DNA of 64,000 nucleotides from Schaalia hyovaginalis (GCF_014208035.1 NZ_JACHMK010000001.1:682001-746000); one strand, 5' to 3'. Positions 45,786 to 55,644 are shown, counted from the stretch's first letter. The notes: a model not told the origin generated them from the letters alone. Translations and numbers: made by a program.

Positions 45786-46816
45786 TCGCCGCTCCCGTAG
45801 CCCTGCGGGTTCTGGGACTGCCAGCGCCAGGAATCGGCGCACATGCGGTCGATGTCGAACTGCGCCTTCCAGCCGAGGACGGATTCGGCCTTCGCGGGGT
45901 CGGAGTAGCAGGTCGCGATGTCGCCGGGGCGGCGGGACTCGATGACGTGGGGGATCTCGTGCCCGCAGGCTCGTTCGAAGGCGCGCAGGACGTCGAGGAC
46001 GGAGTAGCCGCGTCCGGTCCCCAGGTTGAAGATCTCGCAGCCCGTCCGCCCGCCCATCCACTCCAGGGCCTTGACGTGGCCGAGGGCGAGGTCGACGACG
46101 TGGATGTAGTCCCGCACGCCGGTGCCGTCCGGGGTGGGGTAGTCGTCGCCGAAGATGCAGACGCGTTCGCGCCTGCCGACCGCCACCTGCGCGATGTAGG
46201 GGACGAGGTTGTTGGGGATGCCGTTGGGGTCTTCGCCGATACGGCCTGAAACGTGCGCGCCGATCGGATTGAAGTAGCGGAGCAGGACGGCGTTCCAGCG
46301 CTCATCGGCCTTCGCGGCATCGATGATGATCTGCTCGATCATCCATTTCGTCCAGCCGTAGGGGTTGGTCGGCGTCCCCTTCGGGCAGTCCTCGGTGATG
46401 GGGATCTGCTCGGGATCGCCGTACACGGTCGCGCTGGAGGAGAAGATGATCGAGAAGCAGCCGTGGTCGCGCATCGCTTCGAGCAGGGTGAGTGTCCCGG
46501 CGATGTTGTTGTCGTAGTACTCGATGGGCTTGTCCACCGACTCGCCGACGGCCTTGAGGCCCGCGAAGTGGATGACGGAGTCGATCGGGTGGGCGGTGAA
46601 GATCTTCTCGAGGGCGGCGCGGTCGCGCGTGTCGGCCTCGTAGAAGGTGACGGGGGCGCCGATGAGCTCACCGACCCGGGACAGGGCCGCGCGGCTGGAG
46701 TTGCTCAGGTCGTCAACGACGACGACCTCGAATCCGGCGGCGTCCAGTTCGACGATCGTGTGCGAACCGATATAGCCCGCGCCTCCGGTCACGAGGACCG
46801 TCCCCTTCGTGCTCAT
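45782..46816 (-). CDS. galE: UDP-glucose 4-epimerase
   Basis: Interconverts UDP-glucose and UDP-galactose (or the N-acetyl forms). The 344-residue short-chain-dehydrogenase-type protein has the NAD motif GGAGYIG (11-17), Ser 128 (SSSATVYG), YxxxK at Tyr 153-Lys 157, and the C-terminal [15 protein letters not shown] 46816 is chosen (AAGGAG 7 nt upstream on its strand) over an ATG 13 codons earlier. Followed by the coupled tetR gene. Confidence 0.94.
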   Translation of the reverse strand: MSTKGTVLVTGGAGYIGSHTIVELDAAGFEVVVVDDLSNSSRAALSRVGELIGAPVTFYEADTRDRAALEKIFTAHPIDSVIHFAGLKAVGESVDKPIEYYDNNIAGTLTLLEAMRDHGCFSIIFSSSATVYGDPEQIPITEDCPKGTPTNPYGWTKWMIEQIIIDAAKADERWNAVLLRYFNPIGAHVSGRIGEDPNGIPNNLVPYIAQVAVGRRERVCIFGDDYPTPDGTGVRDYIHVVDLALGHVKALEWMGGRTGCEIFNLGTGRGYSVLDVLRAFERACGHEIPHVIESRRPGDIATCYSDPAKAESVLGWKAQFDIDRMCADSWRWQSQNPQGYGSGE

Positions 46817-46916
46817 CCCTGTGCTCCTTCTTCGAAAGCCGAGGCCGTGGCGCATTCGTCGACGGCGCCGCGTGATGCCGAGACGAGTCTACTCGGCCCC
46901 GTCCGAAGAGCGCTAA

Positions 46917-46946
46917 GCCCCGCCCTCGTCGATGAACGAGGACGGG
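46917..46946 (-). terminator. terminator of the membrane-protein gene
   Basis: Stem of 13 bp with one mismatch around a 4-6 nt loop, just downstream of the stop at 46959 on the minus strand and upstream of galE. Confidence 0.55.
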
Positions 46947-46958
46947 GCCGGCGGGCGT

Positions 46959-47882
46959 TCAGCGATTGGCAGCGACGACCGTCCTGTAGGGCTCGAGCTC
47001 CGTGTAGAGCTCGTCGCGCAGCGGGTTGAGGCGCTTCTTCACGATCGTGAGCACCTGGTAGACGGCGACCGCGATGTTCGCGGCGAGCGCGATCGCCGAC
47101 ACCGTGAAGAGCGCGACCGGGTCGTGGCTGGATTCGACGGCGAAGGACGAATCGGTCACGAAGGAGGGGACGGCCATGGTGAACATCATCCAGAAGGCGA
47201 GGGTGTGGGCGCGGTGCTGGAGCCACACGCCCTTCTTGATGAAGAAGGCGGGGATCGTGCACGAGATGAGCAGGGCGGCGCCCGCGTAGAAGGAGTGGTC
47301 GCCGACGCAGTTGTAGACGTAGGCGAAGTTCCACAGGTCGTAGGCGATGATCCAGAACCAGAGCATGTCCGGCCACACCATGTCTTTGGAGCGGTCCTTC
47401 GAGATGAAGATGCCGAACCATCCGCAGATGGTGAGGAGGTTGAGCAGGCCGGCGACGCCGTTCATGTAGTTCCAGGCGCCCGACACCATGAAGACGCCGT
47501 CGACCGGGCCGTTCGCGTTCATCGCGCCGACCTGGAAGTCGCGGATGCACGCTTCGAGGATGTTGATCGCCAGGATCGCGGGCGGGAAGATCAGGACGGC
47601 CTTCTTGGCGGCGAGGGCGGGCCGGTAGCGGATCGCCATGAAGCCGAGGCAGCCCGCGAGTGCGGAGTAGACCTTCACCCAGTGGAACCAGGTGCCCGTC
47701 GAGGAGCCGGGTCCCGCGGTCGTCGGCCACACGAAGATCGTGAGGACGATCGGCAGGACCACGAAGAAGGCCCAGCCGGCGATGCGGGAGCGGCGGCTCG
47801 CCTCGTTGAGGAGGATGAGTGCGGCGAGGACGCCGAACCACGCCAGCCACGATGTCAAGGGAATCGGCTCGAAGAGGAACAC
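46959..47882 (-). CDS. multi-pass membrane protein (DUF5692-like)
   Basis: A 307-residue integral membrane protein with eight or so hydrophobic helices and few charged loops (for example SWLAWFGVLAALILLNEASRR and GWAFFVVLPIVLTIFVWP near the N-terminus). It lacks transporter or enzyme motifs that I can identify. It resembles, from memory, the uncharacterised DUF5692 family; this should be taken as tentative. GTG 47882 is preceded by GGGAGGAG. Function unknown. Confidence 0.72.
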   Translation of the reverse strand: MFLFEPIPLTSWLAWFGVLAALILLNEASRRSRIAGWAFFVVLPIVLTIFVWPTTAGPGSSTGTWFHWVKVYSALAGCLGFMAIRYRPALAAKKAVLIFPPAILAINILEACIRDFQVGAMNANGPVDGVFMVSGAWNYMNGVAGLLNLLTICGWFGIFISKDRSKDMVWPDMLWFWIIAYDLWNFAYVYNCVGDHSFYAGAALLISCTIPAFFIKKGVWLQHRAHTLAFWMMFTMAVPSFVTDSSFAVESSHDPVALFTVSAIALAANIAVAVYQVLTIVKKRLNPLRDELYTELEPYRTVVAANR

Positions 47883-48068
47883 GACTCCTCCCTTCCATGT
47901 TCACTGAGGAGCGCCCTCGCTCCTCGCTCGTCATTCAGCGTATGAGCGGCCGGGAGGGGTCTCATTTGTCAGATCGGCGGAAGTGTCAAGATCCGGCCTG
48001 CGCGGCGGGCTGGGTGGGCGCGGCGGGCCGGGCGTCCTCAACGGGGAGGCGCCCATCACCCGGATGTC

Positions 48069-48098
48069 GTGAACCTGTGCGCCGCCACCACCTAGAAT
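48069..48098 (+). promoter_or_regulatory. murB promoter
   Basis: GTGAAC (48069-48074), an 18-bp spacer and TAGAAT (48093-48098); the ribosome site GAGGAG follows about 20 nt later. The 247-bp gap 47883-48129 is divergent and shows no other clear element. Confidence 0.5.
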
Positions 48099-48129
48099 CG
48101 CTGGGGACCGCAAACTTGAGGAGTCGCAC

Positions 48130-49239
48130 ATGCCCGCCAGGACGCTCGCTGAACTCACGACCTTCCGCGTGGGCGGGCCGATCGGCGCGCTCGTCGAGGC
48201 GGCGGATGAGGCGGGGTTCGTCGAGGCGATCCGGCGCGCGGACGAGCGGGGTGAGCCCTTGCTCGTGCTCGGCGGGGGCTCGAATGTGCTGGCCTGCGAT
48301 GCCGGCTTCCCCGGTGTCGTCGTGCGTGATCGGCGTTCGGCGATCGCGGTGCGCTCCGAGGGCGCGGCGGCGGGGCAGGCCGAGGGCGGGCCGATCCGGG
48401 TCGAAGTCTCGGCGAGCGCCGGCGCCGTGTGGGATGACTTCGTCGTGTGGAGCCTCGAGCGCGGCTTGTCCGGTCTGGAGGCCCTGTCGGGGATCCCGGG
48501 CACGGTCGGTGCGGCGCCGGTCCAGAACGTCGGCGCTTACGGGCATGAGGTCTCGGATCGCCTGGTATCCGTCCGGGCCTGGGATCGGGCCGAAGGCGCT
48601 GTCGTGGAACTGCCGGCCGCGGATCTCGCCCTGTCGTACAGGGATTCGCTCATCAAGCGCTCGCTTCGCGAGGAGGGTTCCGCCGGGCGGGTGTGGGGGC
48701 CGACGGGGCGCTGGGTGGTGCTGGAGGCGCGCTTCGCGCTGGAGGCCTCTGCGATGTCGGCGCCGGTGCTGTACCGCGAGCTCGCGAATCGCCTGGGCGT
48801 TGAGGTCGGCGAGCGCGCTGAAGCGCGGCGCGTGCGATCCGGGGTCCTCGACTTGCGGCGTTCGAAGGGCATGGTCGTCGATCCGGCGGATCACGACACC
48901 TGGAGCGCCGGTTCCTTCTTCACGAACCCGATCCTTTCTGCCGGGGCCGCTAAGGGGCTTCCCGAGGGCGCGCCCCGTTTCCCCTTAGGGGACGGGCGGG
49001 TGAAGACCTCCGCGGCTTGGCTCATCGATCACGCGGGCTTCGCGAAGGGCTTCGCCGTGCCGGGCGCCCGTGCGGGCGGGGCGGCTCTTTCCTCGAAGCA
49101 CGTGCTCGCATTGACGAACAGGGGAGATGCGAGCGCCGCCGAGGTGGTCGAGCTCGCGCTCGCGGTCCGTGCGGGGGTCGAGGAGCGTTTCGGGGTGCGC
49201 CTCGTGCCCGAGCCCGTCGGCGTGGGCGTCACCTGGTAG
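48130..49239 (+). CDS. murB: UDP-N-acetylenolpyruvoylglucosamine reductase (MurB)
   Basis: Second committed step of peptidoglycan precursor synthesis, an NADPH-dependent FAD enzyme. The 369-residue protein has TTFRVGGP near the N-terminus, LGGGSNVLACD, the FAD-contact block LSGIPGTVGAAPVQNVGAYG, the catalytic Ser in AGSFFTNPIL and the late Glu in PEPVGVG. ATG 48130 after GAGGAG. It is convergent with the adenosine deaminase gene, only 6 bp apart. Confidence 0.95.
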   Translation: MPARTLAELTTFRVGGPIGALVEAADEAGFVEAIRRADERGEPLLVLGGGSNVLACDAGFPGVVVRDRRSAIAVRSEGAAAGQAEGGPIRVEVSASAGAVWDDFVVWSLERGLSGLEALSGIPGTVGAAPVQNVGAYGHEVSDRLVSVRAWDRAEGAVVELPAADLALSYRDSLIKRSLREEGSAGRVWGPTGRWVVLEARFALEASAMSAPVLYRELANRLGVEVGERAEARRVRSGVLDLRRSKGMVVDPADHDTWSAGSFFTNPILSAGAAKGLPEGAPRFPLGDGRVKTSAAWLIDHAGFAKGFAVPGARAGGAALSSKHVLALTNRGDASAAEVVELALAVRAGVEERFGVRLVPEPVGVGVTW

Positions 49240-49245
49240 TGCGGG

Positions 49246-50361
49246 TCAGGGGCGGGACGACGCCCAGGCCTCGATCCGCCCGTGCCATTTCCGTTTGGAG
49301 CTCTCCGAGGCGAGGGAGGCGTCGATCGACTGCTTCGCCAGGTTCGCGAGCGTGGCGTCTGAGAAGTCGAAGACCTCGCGCGCCCTCGCGTACTGGTCGA
49401 GGAGTCGGGAGCGGAAGAGGAGGGGGTCGTCGGCGCCGAGGGCGACGGTCGCTCCTCGGGAGATAAACTCCGGCAGGGGAACCGCTGAGAAGTCGTGGTA
49501 GACGCCGAGGTGCACATTCGAGGTGGGGCACACTTCGAAGGCGATGCGGGCCTCGATGAGCCGGTCGAGCAGTTCCGGGTCTTCGACCGTGCGCACGCCG
49601 TGCCCGAGGCGCGCGGGCTTGAGGGCCGTGATCACTTCGCGCACGGAATCGGGGCCGAGGAGCTCGCCCCCGTGGGGAAGGGAGGCCAGGCCCGCCCTGG
49701 CCGCGATCCTGAATGCGGCGGAGAATGCGGAGGTCGTCCCCATCCGCTCGTCGTTGGACAGGCCGAAGCCGACCACTTCGCCCGCTCCGTCGCCCGCGTA
49801 GCGCGCGGCGAGGCGCGCCAGGGTCCGTGCGTCGAGGGGATGGCGGATCCGTGAGGCGGCGACGATGATGGCGACTTCGACGCCGGTGTCGCGAGTCGCG
49901 GACTTGGCCTCGTCGCAGACGATTTCGAGGGCGGGGGTGATGCCCCCCACCCAGGGGGCGTAGGAGGTCGGATCGACCTGCATCTCGAGGCGCACCGAGC
50001 CCTCGGCGGCGTCGTCTTCGGCCGCTTCGCGCACGATCCGGCGCATCGCCGATTCGGAGCGCACGAGTTGGCGCGCGGAATCGTAGGAGCGCTGGAAGCG
50101 GAACCAGCCGCGTGAATCGGCGGGAACGGTGAGCGGATCGATGTCGAGGAGGTGCGGGGGGAGGCGCACCGATTGCTCGCGCGCGAGATCGATGAGGGTC
50201 TGGGGCCTCATCGCCCCCGTGAAGTGCAGGTGGAGGTGCGCCTTCGGAAGGGAGACGAGGTCGCGGCGCCCTTCGGGCGTTGCAGGGGCGATGGTGAGAT
50301 TCGGTGCGGCGTCGGCCTCCGCTCGTCCCATTCGGGTGCGGGAGGCGGAAGCGGCGGGCAT
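49246..50361 (-). CDS. add: adenosine deaminase
   Basis: Deaminates adenosine to inosine for purine salvage. The 371-residue amidohydrolase has zinc ligands in SLPKAHLHLHFTG (His 44, His 46), a third His in HGGELLGP, the general-base region RLGHGVRT and the final Asp of GADDPLLF. The first motif differs from the classical ELHxHLDG (His for Glu and Thr for Asp), which may affect activity or simply mark a lineage variant. ATG 50361 shares one base with the stop of the upstream hydrolase (TGATG); an ATG six codons earlier is also possible. Confidence 0.88.
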   Translation of the reverse strand: MPAASASRTRMGRAEADAAPNLTIAPATPEGRRDLVSLPKAHLHLHFTGAMRPQTLIDLAREQSVRLPPHLLDIDPLTVPADSRGWFRFQRSYDSARQLVRSESAMRRIVREAAEDDAAEGSVRLEMQVDPTSYAPWVGGITPALEIVCDEAKSATRDTGVEVAIIVAASRIRHPLDARTLARLAARYAGDGAGEVVGFGLSNDERMGTTSAFSAAFRIAARAGLASLPHGGELLGPDSVREVITALKPARLGHGVRTVEDPELLDRLIEARIAFEVCPTSNVHLGVYHDFSAVPLPEFISRGATVALGADDPLLFRSRLLDQYARAREVFDFSDATLANLAKQSIDASLASESSKRKWHGRIEAWASSRP

Positions 50362-51170
50362 CAGTGCTCGTCCAGCCACATGACGATGTCGCGGATGAGG
50401 CCCGGCCCTTCGGGCTCATTGAGGACTTCGTGGTAGGCGCCGTCGATGATCCGCAGGTGGATGTCGGCATCGGGGCGGGCGGCCCTGGCCGATTGGACGA
50501 AGGCGCGCGATCCGCCGAGGGAGGCGAGGGTGTCGGCCGAACCGTGAAGGATGAGCATCGGCGTCTTCGCGCGGCCGGCGTTGTCGAGGACGCGCCCGCC
50601 CTGGACGACCATCGTCGCACCCGTGAGGATCGGCACCGGGCCCGTGTAGGTGAGGGGATCGGCGTCGAAGGCCTCTTGAACCCGGGGGTCCCGGGAGAGG
50701 TCCGAGGGGGCGTCGGGCTTGCGCGCGGGTTTCGCGGCGAGGCCGGGGGCCACGCGGGCGACGCTGAGGAGTGCTTCGGCGGCTTTGACGGGAACGGGCG
50801 GGAGGGGCCGGAATGCGGGGCCGGTGAGGACGACGCCTCTGAGGCGGCGGGGGTCGAGGAGGGATGAGGCCGCGGTGATGAGCCCTCCCATCGAATGCCC
50901 GAAGAGGAAGAGGTCCTCGGTGCGCGAGTGGGCGAGGACGATGCGGCGCGCGTCGAGGTGATCGTTGATGAGGCGCCCGACGTCGACGCGCGAGCGCGGG
51001 CCGGGCGCAGTCCCGTGCCCGTAGTGGTCGTAGAAGGCGATGTCGTATCCGGCCGTGACGAGGGCGTCTTGGAGGGGGCGGAAACGGCCCGAGTGCTCGG
51101 CGTAGCCGTGCGCGAGGAGGACGGTGCCCTCGGGTGAATCGGTTTCAGCGCGGCGGTACTGCATGTCCAT
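50361..51170 (-). CDS. alpha/beta hydrolase, monoacylglycerol-lipase-like
   Basis: A 269-residue serine hydrolase of the lysophospholipase/MGL group. The oxyanion segment HGYAEHSGRF (21-30), nucleophile elbow GHSMGG (Ser 93), acid in HGSADTLAS and His in DGAYHEVLNEPE are in family order. No signal peptide. It is followed by adenosine deaminase in a one-base overlap, so both are likely one transcript. Substrate unknown, probably glycerolipid or lysolipid. Confidence 0.87.
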   Translation of the reverse strand: MDMQYRRAETDSPEGTVLLAHGYAEHSGRFRPLQDALVTAGYDIAFYDHYGHGTAPGPRSRVDVGRLINDHLDARRIVLAHSRTEDLFLFGHSMGGLITAASSLLDPRRLRGVVLTGPAFRPLPPVPVKAAEALLSVARVAPGLAAKPARKPDAPSDLSRDPRVQEAFDADPLTYTGPVPILTGATMVVQGGRVLDNAGRAKTPMLILHGSADTLASLGGSRAFVQSARAARPDADIHLRIIDGAYHEVLNEPEGPGLIRDIVMWLDEH

Positions 51171-51343
51171 GCGTCAATTGTGGCAGCTCGCGCCCGCTTT
51201 CACCCCCTTTTCCGGCCAGAAGCGCGAGCTGAGGGGCTGCGGGCGCCTCAGCCGGCGGGGCGGGTGGGCGTCAATCGGCGGAACGGACGGGCATCCGCCG
51301 GGGGAGGGCGGGCCGCAGCCGTTCCGATTCCGGGCGCCCGCCG

Positions 51344-52381
51344 TCAGCTCAGCGAGTCGAGATTCGGATGATTCGCGACGTATTCGCCGACCGCCCCCGA
51401 CTGCCAGGCCCGGGCGAGTTCGGGCAGCGCGGCGGTATCGAGCTCGACGATCGACTGGCCGTCCTGGGAGGTGGCGGTCCCGAGGTAGGGGATCGTGAAG
51501 AACATGACTCCTGATGAGCGCAGTCCGGTCAGGCCCGAGGCGATCGCGAGCAGGGAATCGAAGTTGAGGTTCTGATCGAGTGCGGAGTAGGTCGTCAGAA
51601 TCGACACGAGTTGGGAGAGCTTCGCGGGGCTGGTGAGGACCGATTGCGAGAAGGCCTTCTTCAGGATCGCGCGCATCCACGCCTGCTGGCGCTGCATGCG
51701 ATCGAAGTCGCCGCGGGGCAGGGAGTAGCGTTCGCGGACGAATGCGAGCGCTTCGGTTCCCGTCATCGTCCGGGGGCCCTCGGGAGTGTCGAGCTCGACG
51801 CCCCCGAGAGCATCGGTGAGCTCGGAGAAGCTGGTGAAGTCCGTGATCATGAAGTGGTCGATGTGGATCCCGAGCAGATTCTCGACGGTCGCGATCGTGA
51901 GATCGGCGCCCCCGTAGGAGAAGGCGGCGTTGATCTTCGCCGTCCCGTATCCGGGGATGTCGACCCAGGAATCGCGCGGGATCGACATGAGGTTGATGCC
52001 GTTCCCATCGGCCTCGATCTGAGCGACGATCAAGACGTCGGAGCGTTGAGCCCCGGCCTGCCAATTCGTGGGGTCGCCGCCGGACTGGCGGGAATCCGAT
52101 CCCAGGATGAGGAAGGTGGTCCCGGGGCCCGAAGCATTCGATTGGGGCCCGGATTGAGTCGCCCGGGATGCTGAGGGTTTCGAGACGGAAACGTCCACAT
52201 GCTTGATCTGGGAGTTGATCGAGTGGCGGAGTCCGAAGAAGGCCGCTGCGCCCCCCGCGACCAGGACGAGGAGGAGTACGAGGAGAATCAGAAGCGCCTT
52301 CTTCACTCCGCTCATCCGTCCCGTCGGTCTGGCTGCGTGCAGCGCTGCGCGCGAGGGAAGCGGGGCGGGGTGCTCAGTCAT
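51344..52381 (-). CDS. LytR-CpsA-Psr (LCP) family cell-wall ligase
   Basis: LCP proteins attach polymers such as teichoic acid, arabinogalactan or glycans to peptidoglycan. The 345-residue protein has a cytoplasmic N-terminus, one membrane helix (about 28-50) and an extracellular LCP domain with LILGSDSR, QRSDVLIVAQI, SIPRDSWVDIPG..GTAKINAAFSYGG and FVRERYSLPRGDFDRMQRQQ; these hold the Arg and Asp residues that bind the pyrophosphate. ATG 52381 follows GGAGGAG; the upstream ATG at 52432 has no such site. The 173-bp gap on its 3' side shows no clear terminator. Confidence 0.92.
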   Translation of the reverse strand: MTEHPAPLPSRAALHAARPTGRMSGVKKALLILLVLLLVLVAGGAAAFFGLRHSINSQIKHVDVSVSKPSASRATQSGPQSNASGPGTTFLILGSDSRQSGGDPTNWQAGAQRSDVLIVAQIEADGNGINLMSIPRDSWVDIPGYGTAKINAAFSYGGADLTIATVENLLGIHIDHFMITDFTSFSELTDALGGVELDTPEGPRTMTGTEALAFVRERYSLPRGDFDRMQRQQAWMRAILKKAFSQSVLTSPAKLSQLVSILTTYSALDQNLNFDSLLAIASGLTGLRSSGVMFFTIPYLGTATSQDGQSIVELDTAALPELARAWQSGAVGEYVANHPNLDSLS

Positions 52382-52465
52382 TACGTTCTCCTCCATGTCC
52401 TGGGCCGGACGCGCCGAGGCGCGACCCGACACCAGTGAGGGGATCGGAGTCGCGCCGTTTCGAGT

Positions 52466-53680
52466 TCACTTCGCTTCGGCGAGCAGTTCTTGAATGCGTC
52501 CGACGCCTTCGATGAGGTCGGCGTCGGACAGGGCGTAGGAGAGGCGGAGGAAGCCCGAGGGGCCGAAGGCCTCGCCCGGGACCACCGCGACCTCGACCTC
52601 GTCGAGGATGAGGTCGGCGAGCTCGGCGGAGGTGGTGGGCACGCGCCCGCGGATCTGCTTGCCGAGGACGCCTTCGACGCTCGGATAGGCGTAGAACGCG
52701 CCCTTGGGCACGGGCACCTCGAAGCCTTCGATCGAAGAGAGCATGTCGACGATCGTGCGGCGGCGCCGGTCGAAGGCCCCGCGCATCTCGGAGACGACGG
52801 TCAGGTCGCCGGAGACGGCCTCGAGGGCGGCGCGCTGCGCGACGTTCGAGACGTTCGAGGTGAGGTGGGATTGGAAGGAGGTCGCCGCTTTGATGACGTC
52901 GAGGGGGCCGACCATCCAGCCGACGCGCCAGCCGGTCATCGCGTAGGTCTTCGCGACGCCGTTGAGGACGATCGTCCGGTCGGCGAGTTCGGGGACGAGG
53001 CGCACGATGTGGGCGGGGGCGGCGTCCTCGTAGAGGAGGTGCTCGTAGATCTCGTCGGTGATGACCCAGATGCCGTGCTCGAGGGCCCACTGCCCGATCG
53101 CGATCGTCTCCTCGGGCGTGTAGACCGCGCCGGTCGGGTTCGAGGGCGAGCAGTGGAGGAGGACCTTCGTGCGCTCGGTGCGCGCGGCCTCGAGCTGTTC
53201 GACGGTGACCTTGTAGTCCTGGTCGGCGCCCGCGAAAACGGTGACGGGGACGCCGCCGGCGAGCTTGATGACCTCGGGGTAGGTCGTCCAGTAGGGGGTG
53301 GGGAGCAGGGCCTCGTCGCCGGGGTCGAGGACCGAGGCGAAGGCCTGGAAGACGGCCTGCTTGCCGCCGTTGGTCACGAGGACCTGGGCGGTGTCGATCT
53401 CGTAGCCCGAATCGCGCAGTGTCTTGTCCGCGATCGCCCGGCGCAGCGCGGGAAGGCCGGATGCGGGCGTGTAGCGGTGCATGGCGGGCTCGCGGGCGGC
53501 GGCGACGGCCGCTTCGACGATGTAGTCGGCTGTCGGGAAGTCGGGTTCGCCCGCTCCGAAACCGATGACGGGGCGCCCCTGGGCCTTGAGGGCCTTCGCC
53601 TTCGCGTCGACGGCGAGCGTGGCGGAGGGGGTGATGGCTGCGAATCTGGCGGACACGCGCGAATGAGGAGTTGTGCTCAT
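52466..53680 (-). CDS. aspartate-type aminotransferase, class I
   Basis: A PLP enzyme of 404 residues. It has [10 protein letters not shown] (41-50), NPTG (181-184), the cofactor Asp 209 (TDEIY) and the Schiff-base Lys 244 ([16 protein letters not shown]), plus the distal Arg region GFLRLSYA. This is the actinobacterial AspC/AspB type, which transfers amino groups between aspartate (or aromatic amino acids) and 2-oxoglutarate. Exact substrate range is uncertain. It is divergent from the tRNA-Trp-secE-nusG cluster. Confidence 0.9.
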   Translation of the reverse strand: MSTTPHSRVSARFAAITPSATLAVDAKAKALKAQGRPVIGFGAGEPDFPTADYIVEAAVAAAREPAMHRYTPASGLPALRRAIADKTLRDSGYEIDTAQVLVTNGGKQAVFQAFASVLDPGDEALLPTPYWTTYPEVIKLAGGVPVTVFAGADQDYKVTVEQLEAARTERTKVLLHCSPSNPTGAVYTPEETIAIGQWALEHGIWVITDEIYEHLLYEDAAPAHIVRLVPELADRTIVLNGVAKTYAMTGWRVGWMVGPLDVIKAATSFQSHLTSNVSNVAQRAALEAVSGDLTVVSEMRGAFDRRRRTIVDMLSSIEGFEVPVPKGAFYAYPSVEGVLGKQIRGRVPTTSAELADLILDEVEVAVVPGEAFGPSGFLRLSYALSDADLIEGVGRIQELLAEAK

Positions 53681-53758
53681 GGGCCTATGGTCGCACGTCC
53701 GTGCGCGCTCGAGAAGGGGGAGCCGGAATGCGAGCGGCTCGTCCCTCGGGAGTGCGGA

Positions 53759-53789
53759 TTGGACACTGGGCGGGCCTCATCGGTATCGT
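53759..53789 (+). promoter_or_regulatory. promoter of tRNA-Trp and secE
   Basis: TTGGACA (53759-53765), an 18-bp spacer from TGGACA, then TATCGT (53784-53789); the tRNA starts 30 nt later. Confidence 0.5.
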
Positions 53790-53818
53790 TGGCCGAGCGG
53801 ATCGAGAGGTTCGCGAGT

Positions 53819-53891
53819 AGGGCAGTGGCGCAATTGGTAGCGCACCGGTCTCCAAAACCGGCGGTTGTGGGTTCGAGTCCCGCCTGCCCTG
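53819..53891 (+). tRNA. tRNA-Trp (anticodon CCA)
   Basis: Acceptor AGGGCAG pairs with CTGCCCT (53884-53890), discriminator G, and CCA is encoded at 53892-53894. The anticodon loop CTCCAAA gives CCA. It lies just before secE, as in many actinobacteria. Confidence 0.95.
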
Positions 53892-53916
53892 CCAGAGTCG
53901 AAGCGAAGGGGGCATC

Positions 53917-54207
53917 ATGGCCGACTCGATCGCCGACGGCGCCATGGCGCCGAAGGATCGCACGAAGACGGGTGCGACGCGCGCTCGTGGCGAAGCCGCG
54001 CCGGATGAGAAGAAGGCGAACGTCTTCAAGCGGATCTGGATCTTCATCACCCAGGTCATCGCCGAGATGAAGAAGGTCGTGTATCCGACCGGCGAGGAGA
54101 CGTGGACCTACTTCGTCGTCGTCGTCGTTTTTGTGGCGGCAATCATGGCTTTCACGGGGCTTCTCGACCTCGGATTCGGTAAACTGAATGCATTGATCTT
54201 CGGCTGA
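53917..54207 (+). CDS. secE: preprotein translocase subunit SecE
   Basis: Small essential subunit of SecYEG (96 residues). An Ala/Lys-rich cytoplasmic N-terminus is followed by the amphipathic helix [20 protein letters not shown] (conserved SecE motif) and one membrane helix (about 66-84). ATG 53917 after GAAGGGGG. tRNA-Trp - secE - nusG order is conserved. Confidence 0.93.
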   Translation: MADSIADGAMAPKDRTKTGATRARGEAAPDEKKANVFKRIWIFITQVIAEMKKVVYPTGEETWTYFVVVVVFVAAIMAFTGLLDLGFGKLNALIFG

Positions 54208-54218
54208 CGCCGAACGGA

Positions 54219-54250
54219 CCCGCCCGCAGAGACTGCAGGCGGGTTTCTTC
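54219..54250 (+). terminator. hairpin between secE and nusG
   Basis: Stem of 11 bp with one mismatch around GAGAC followed by TTTCTTCT; it may partly uncouple nusG from secE. Confidence 0.5.
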
Positions 54251-54299
54251 TACCGCGTCGGCCCCGAGCACGCCGGTGCGCCGGCGCCAGGAGGAATGC

Positions 54300-55061
54300 G
54301 TGAACGAGGACATGGCGAACGTCGAATTCGACGATGAGGCCGCAGCCGCTCGAGAAGGACTCGAAGAGGCGGCCGTTGAGCAGTCGGAAGCAGTGGTTGA
54401 GGCGGCCGCCGCAGCGGTCGAGTCCGAAGCGCCCGTCGAGTCGGATCCCGCACAGGCCGATCCGCTCGAGCGCTTCCGCTTCGAGATCATGGCGATCCCG
54501 GGCGACTGGTACGTGCTGCACACCTACTCGGGGCACGAGCGCAAGGTGAAGGCGAACCTCGAGCAGCGCATCGCCAGCCAGAACATGGAGGACAAGATCT
54601 TCCGCGTCGAGGTCCCGGACGAGTACATCACCGAGTTCAAGGGCTCTGCGAAGAAGCGCGTCCGCCACGTGCGCATTCCCGGCTACGTCGTCGTCTGCAT
54701 GGACTTCGATGACGACTCGTACCGCGTCGTCAAGGACACGCCTGCGGTGACGGGCTTCGTCGGCGATCAGCGCAACCCCGTCCCCCTGAGCATCGATGAG
54801 GTCGTCGACCTCCTGAAGTTCAACGTCCTCGAAGAGGCGGGGCCCGCGGCCCAGCCCGTCCAGGTCGTCAAGGAGCAGATCCGCCTCGCCTTCGAGGTCG
54901 GCGAGATCGTCACCGTCACCGATGGCCCCTTCGAGGCCATGGAGGCGACGATCTCGGAGATCTCGCCCGAGACCGAGAAGCTCAAGGTCCTCGTCACGAT
55001 CTTCGAGCGGGAGACTCCTCTCGAGCTCTCCTTCGATCAGGTCGCCAAGCGCGAGGAGTGA
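54300..55061 (+). CDS. nusG: transcription termination/antitermination factor NusG
   Basis: Elongation factor linking RNA polymerase to Rho or the ribosome. The 253-residue protein has an acidic, Ala/Glu-rich extension (about 1-57) typical of actinobacteria. The NGN domain follows ([22 protein letters not shown]), then [13 protein letters not shown] strands and a C-terminal KOW domain ([18 protein letters not shown]). GTG 54300 is chosen because AGGAGGA (54289-54295) is 4 nt upstream; ATG 54312 is possible. Confidence 0.95.
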   Translation: MNEDMANVEFDDEAAAAREGLEEAAVEQSEAVVEAAAAAVESEAPVESDPAQADPLERFRFEIMAIPGDWYVLHTYSGHERKVKANLEQRIASQNMEDKIFRVEVPDEYITEFKGSAKKRVRHVRIPGYVVVCMDFDDDSYRVVKDTPAVTGFVGDQRNPVPLSIDEVVDLLKFNVLEEAGPAAQPVQVVKEQIRLAFEVGEIVTVTDGPFEAMEATISEISPETEKLKVLVTIFERETPLELSFDQVAKREE

Positions 55062-55068
55062 GGTCGCG

Positions 55069-55096
55069 CACCCGGACTTGGGTAGGAGTCCGGGTG
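55069..55096 (+). terminator. terminator after nusG
   Basis: 10-bp perfect stem (55069-55078 with 55087-55096) with loop TGGGTAGG, starting 7 nt after the stop. The loop contains part of the next promoter's -35. Confidence 0.55.
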
Positions 55097-55107
55097 GGCG
55101 ATAGGAT
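55078..55107 (+). promoter_or_regulatory. promoter of rplK-rplA
   Basis: TTGGGT (55078-55083), 18-bp spacer, TAGGAT (55102-55107). The leader to the rplK ATG is about 100 nt, long enough for regulation, but I see no known motif in it. Confidence 0.5.
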
Positions 55108-55212
55108 CAACATTCGTGCGTACTGGGTTCACTGCGCCCTCGGGCCAGTGAGACCGTGCGCCGCCGGGACGGCAGCCGCCGCCCCGGGCACGTGACAAGA
55201 AAGACCCGAAAC

Positions 55213-55644
55213 ATGGCACCGAAGAAGAAGGTCACCGGCCTGATCAAGCTTCAGATCGCAGCCGGCGCCGCTACTCCCGCTCCGCCGGTCGGCCCCGCGC
55301 TGGGCCAGCACGGCGTGAACATCGTCGAGTTCACCAAGGCGTACAACGCCGCGACCGAGTCGCAGCGCGGCTCGATCGTCCCCGTCGAGATCACCGTCTA
55401 CGAGGATCGTTCCTTCACTTTCGTCCTCAAGACCCCTCCGGCCTCGGAGATGATCAAGAAGGCCGCCGGCGTCCAGAAGGGCTCCGGCACCCCGAACACC
55501 GCGAAGGTCGGCTCCATCACGATGGATCAGGCCCGCGAGATCGGCCAGGCGAAGATGGTGGACCTCAACGCGAACGATGTCGAGGCCGCCGCCAAGATCA
55601 TCGCCGGCACCGCCCGCTCCATGGGCATCACGGTCACCGACTGA
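55213..55644 (+). CDS. rplK: 50S ribosomal protein L11
   Basis: 143 residues; N-terminus [32 protein letters not shown] is the L11 signature that binds the GTPase centre of 23S rRNA. ATG 55213 is chosen over an upstream frame extension; AAGAAAG lies 10 nt upstream. Confidence 0.97.
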   Translation: MAPKKKVTGLIKLQIAAGAATPAPPVGPALGQHGVNIVEFTKAYNAATESQRGSIVPVEITVYEDRSFTFVLKTPPASEMIKKAAGVQKGSGTPNTAKVGSITMDQAREIGQAKMVDLNANDVEAAAKIIAGTARSMGITVTD

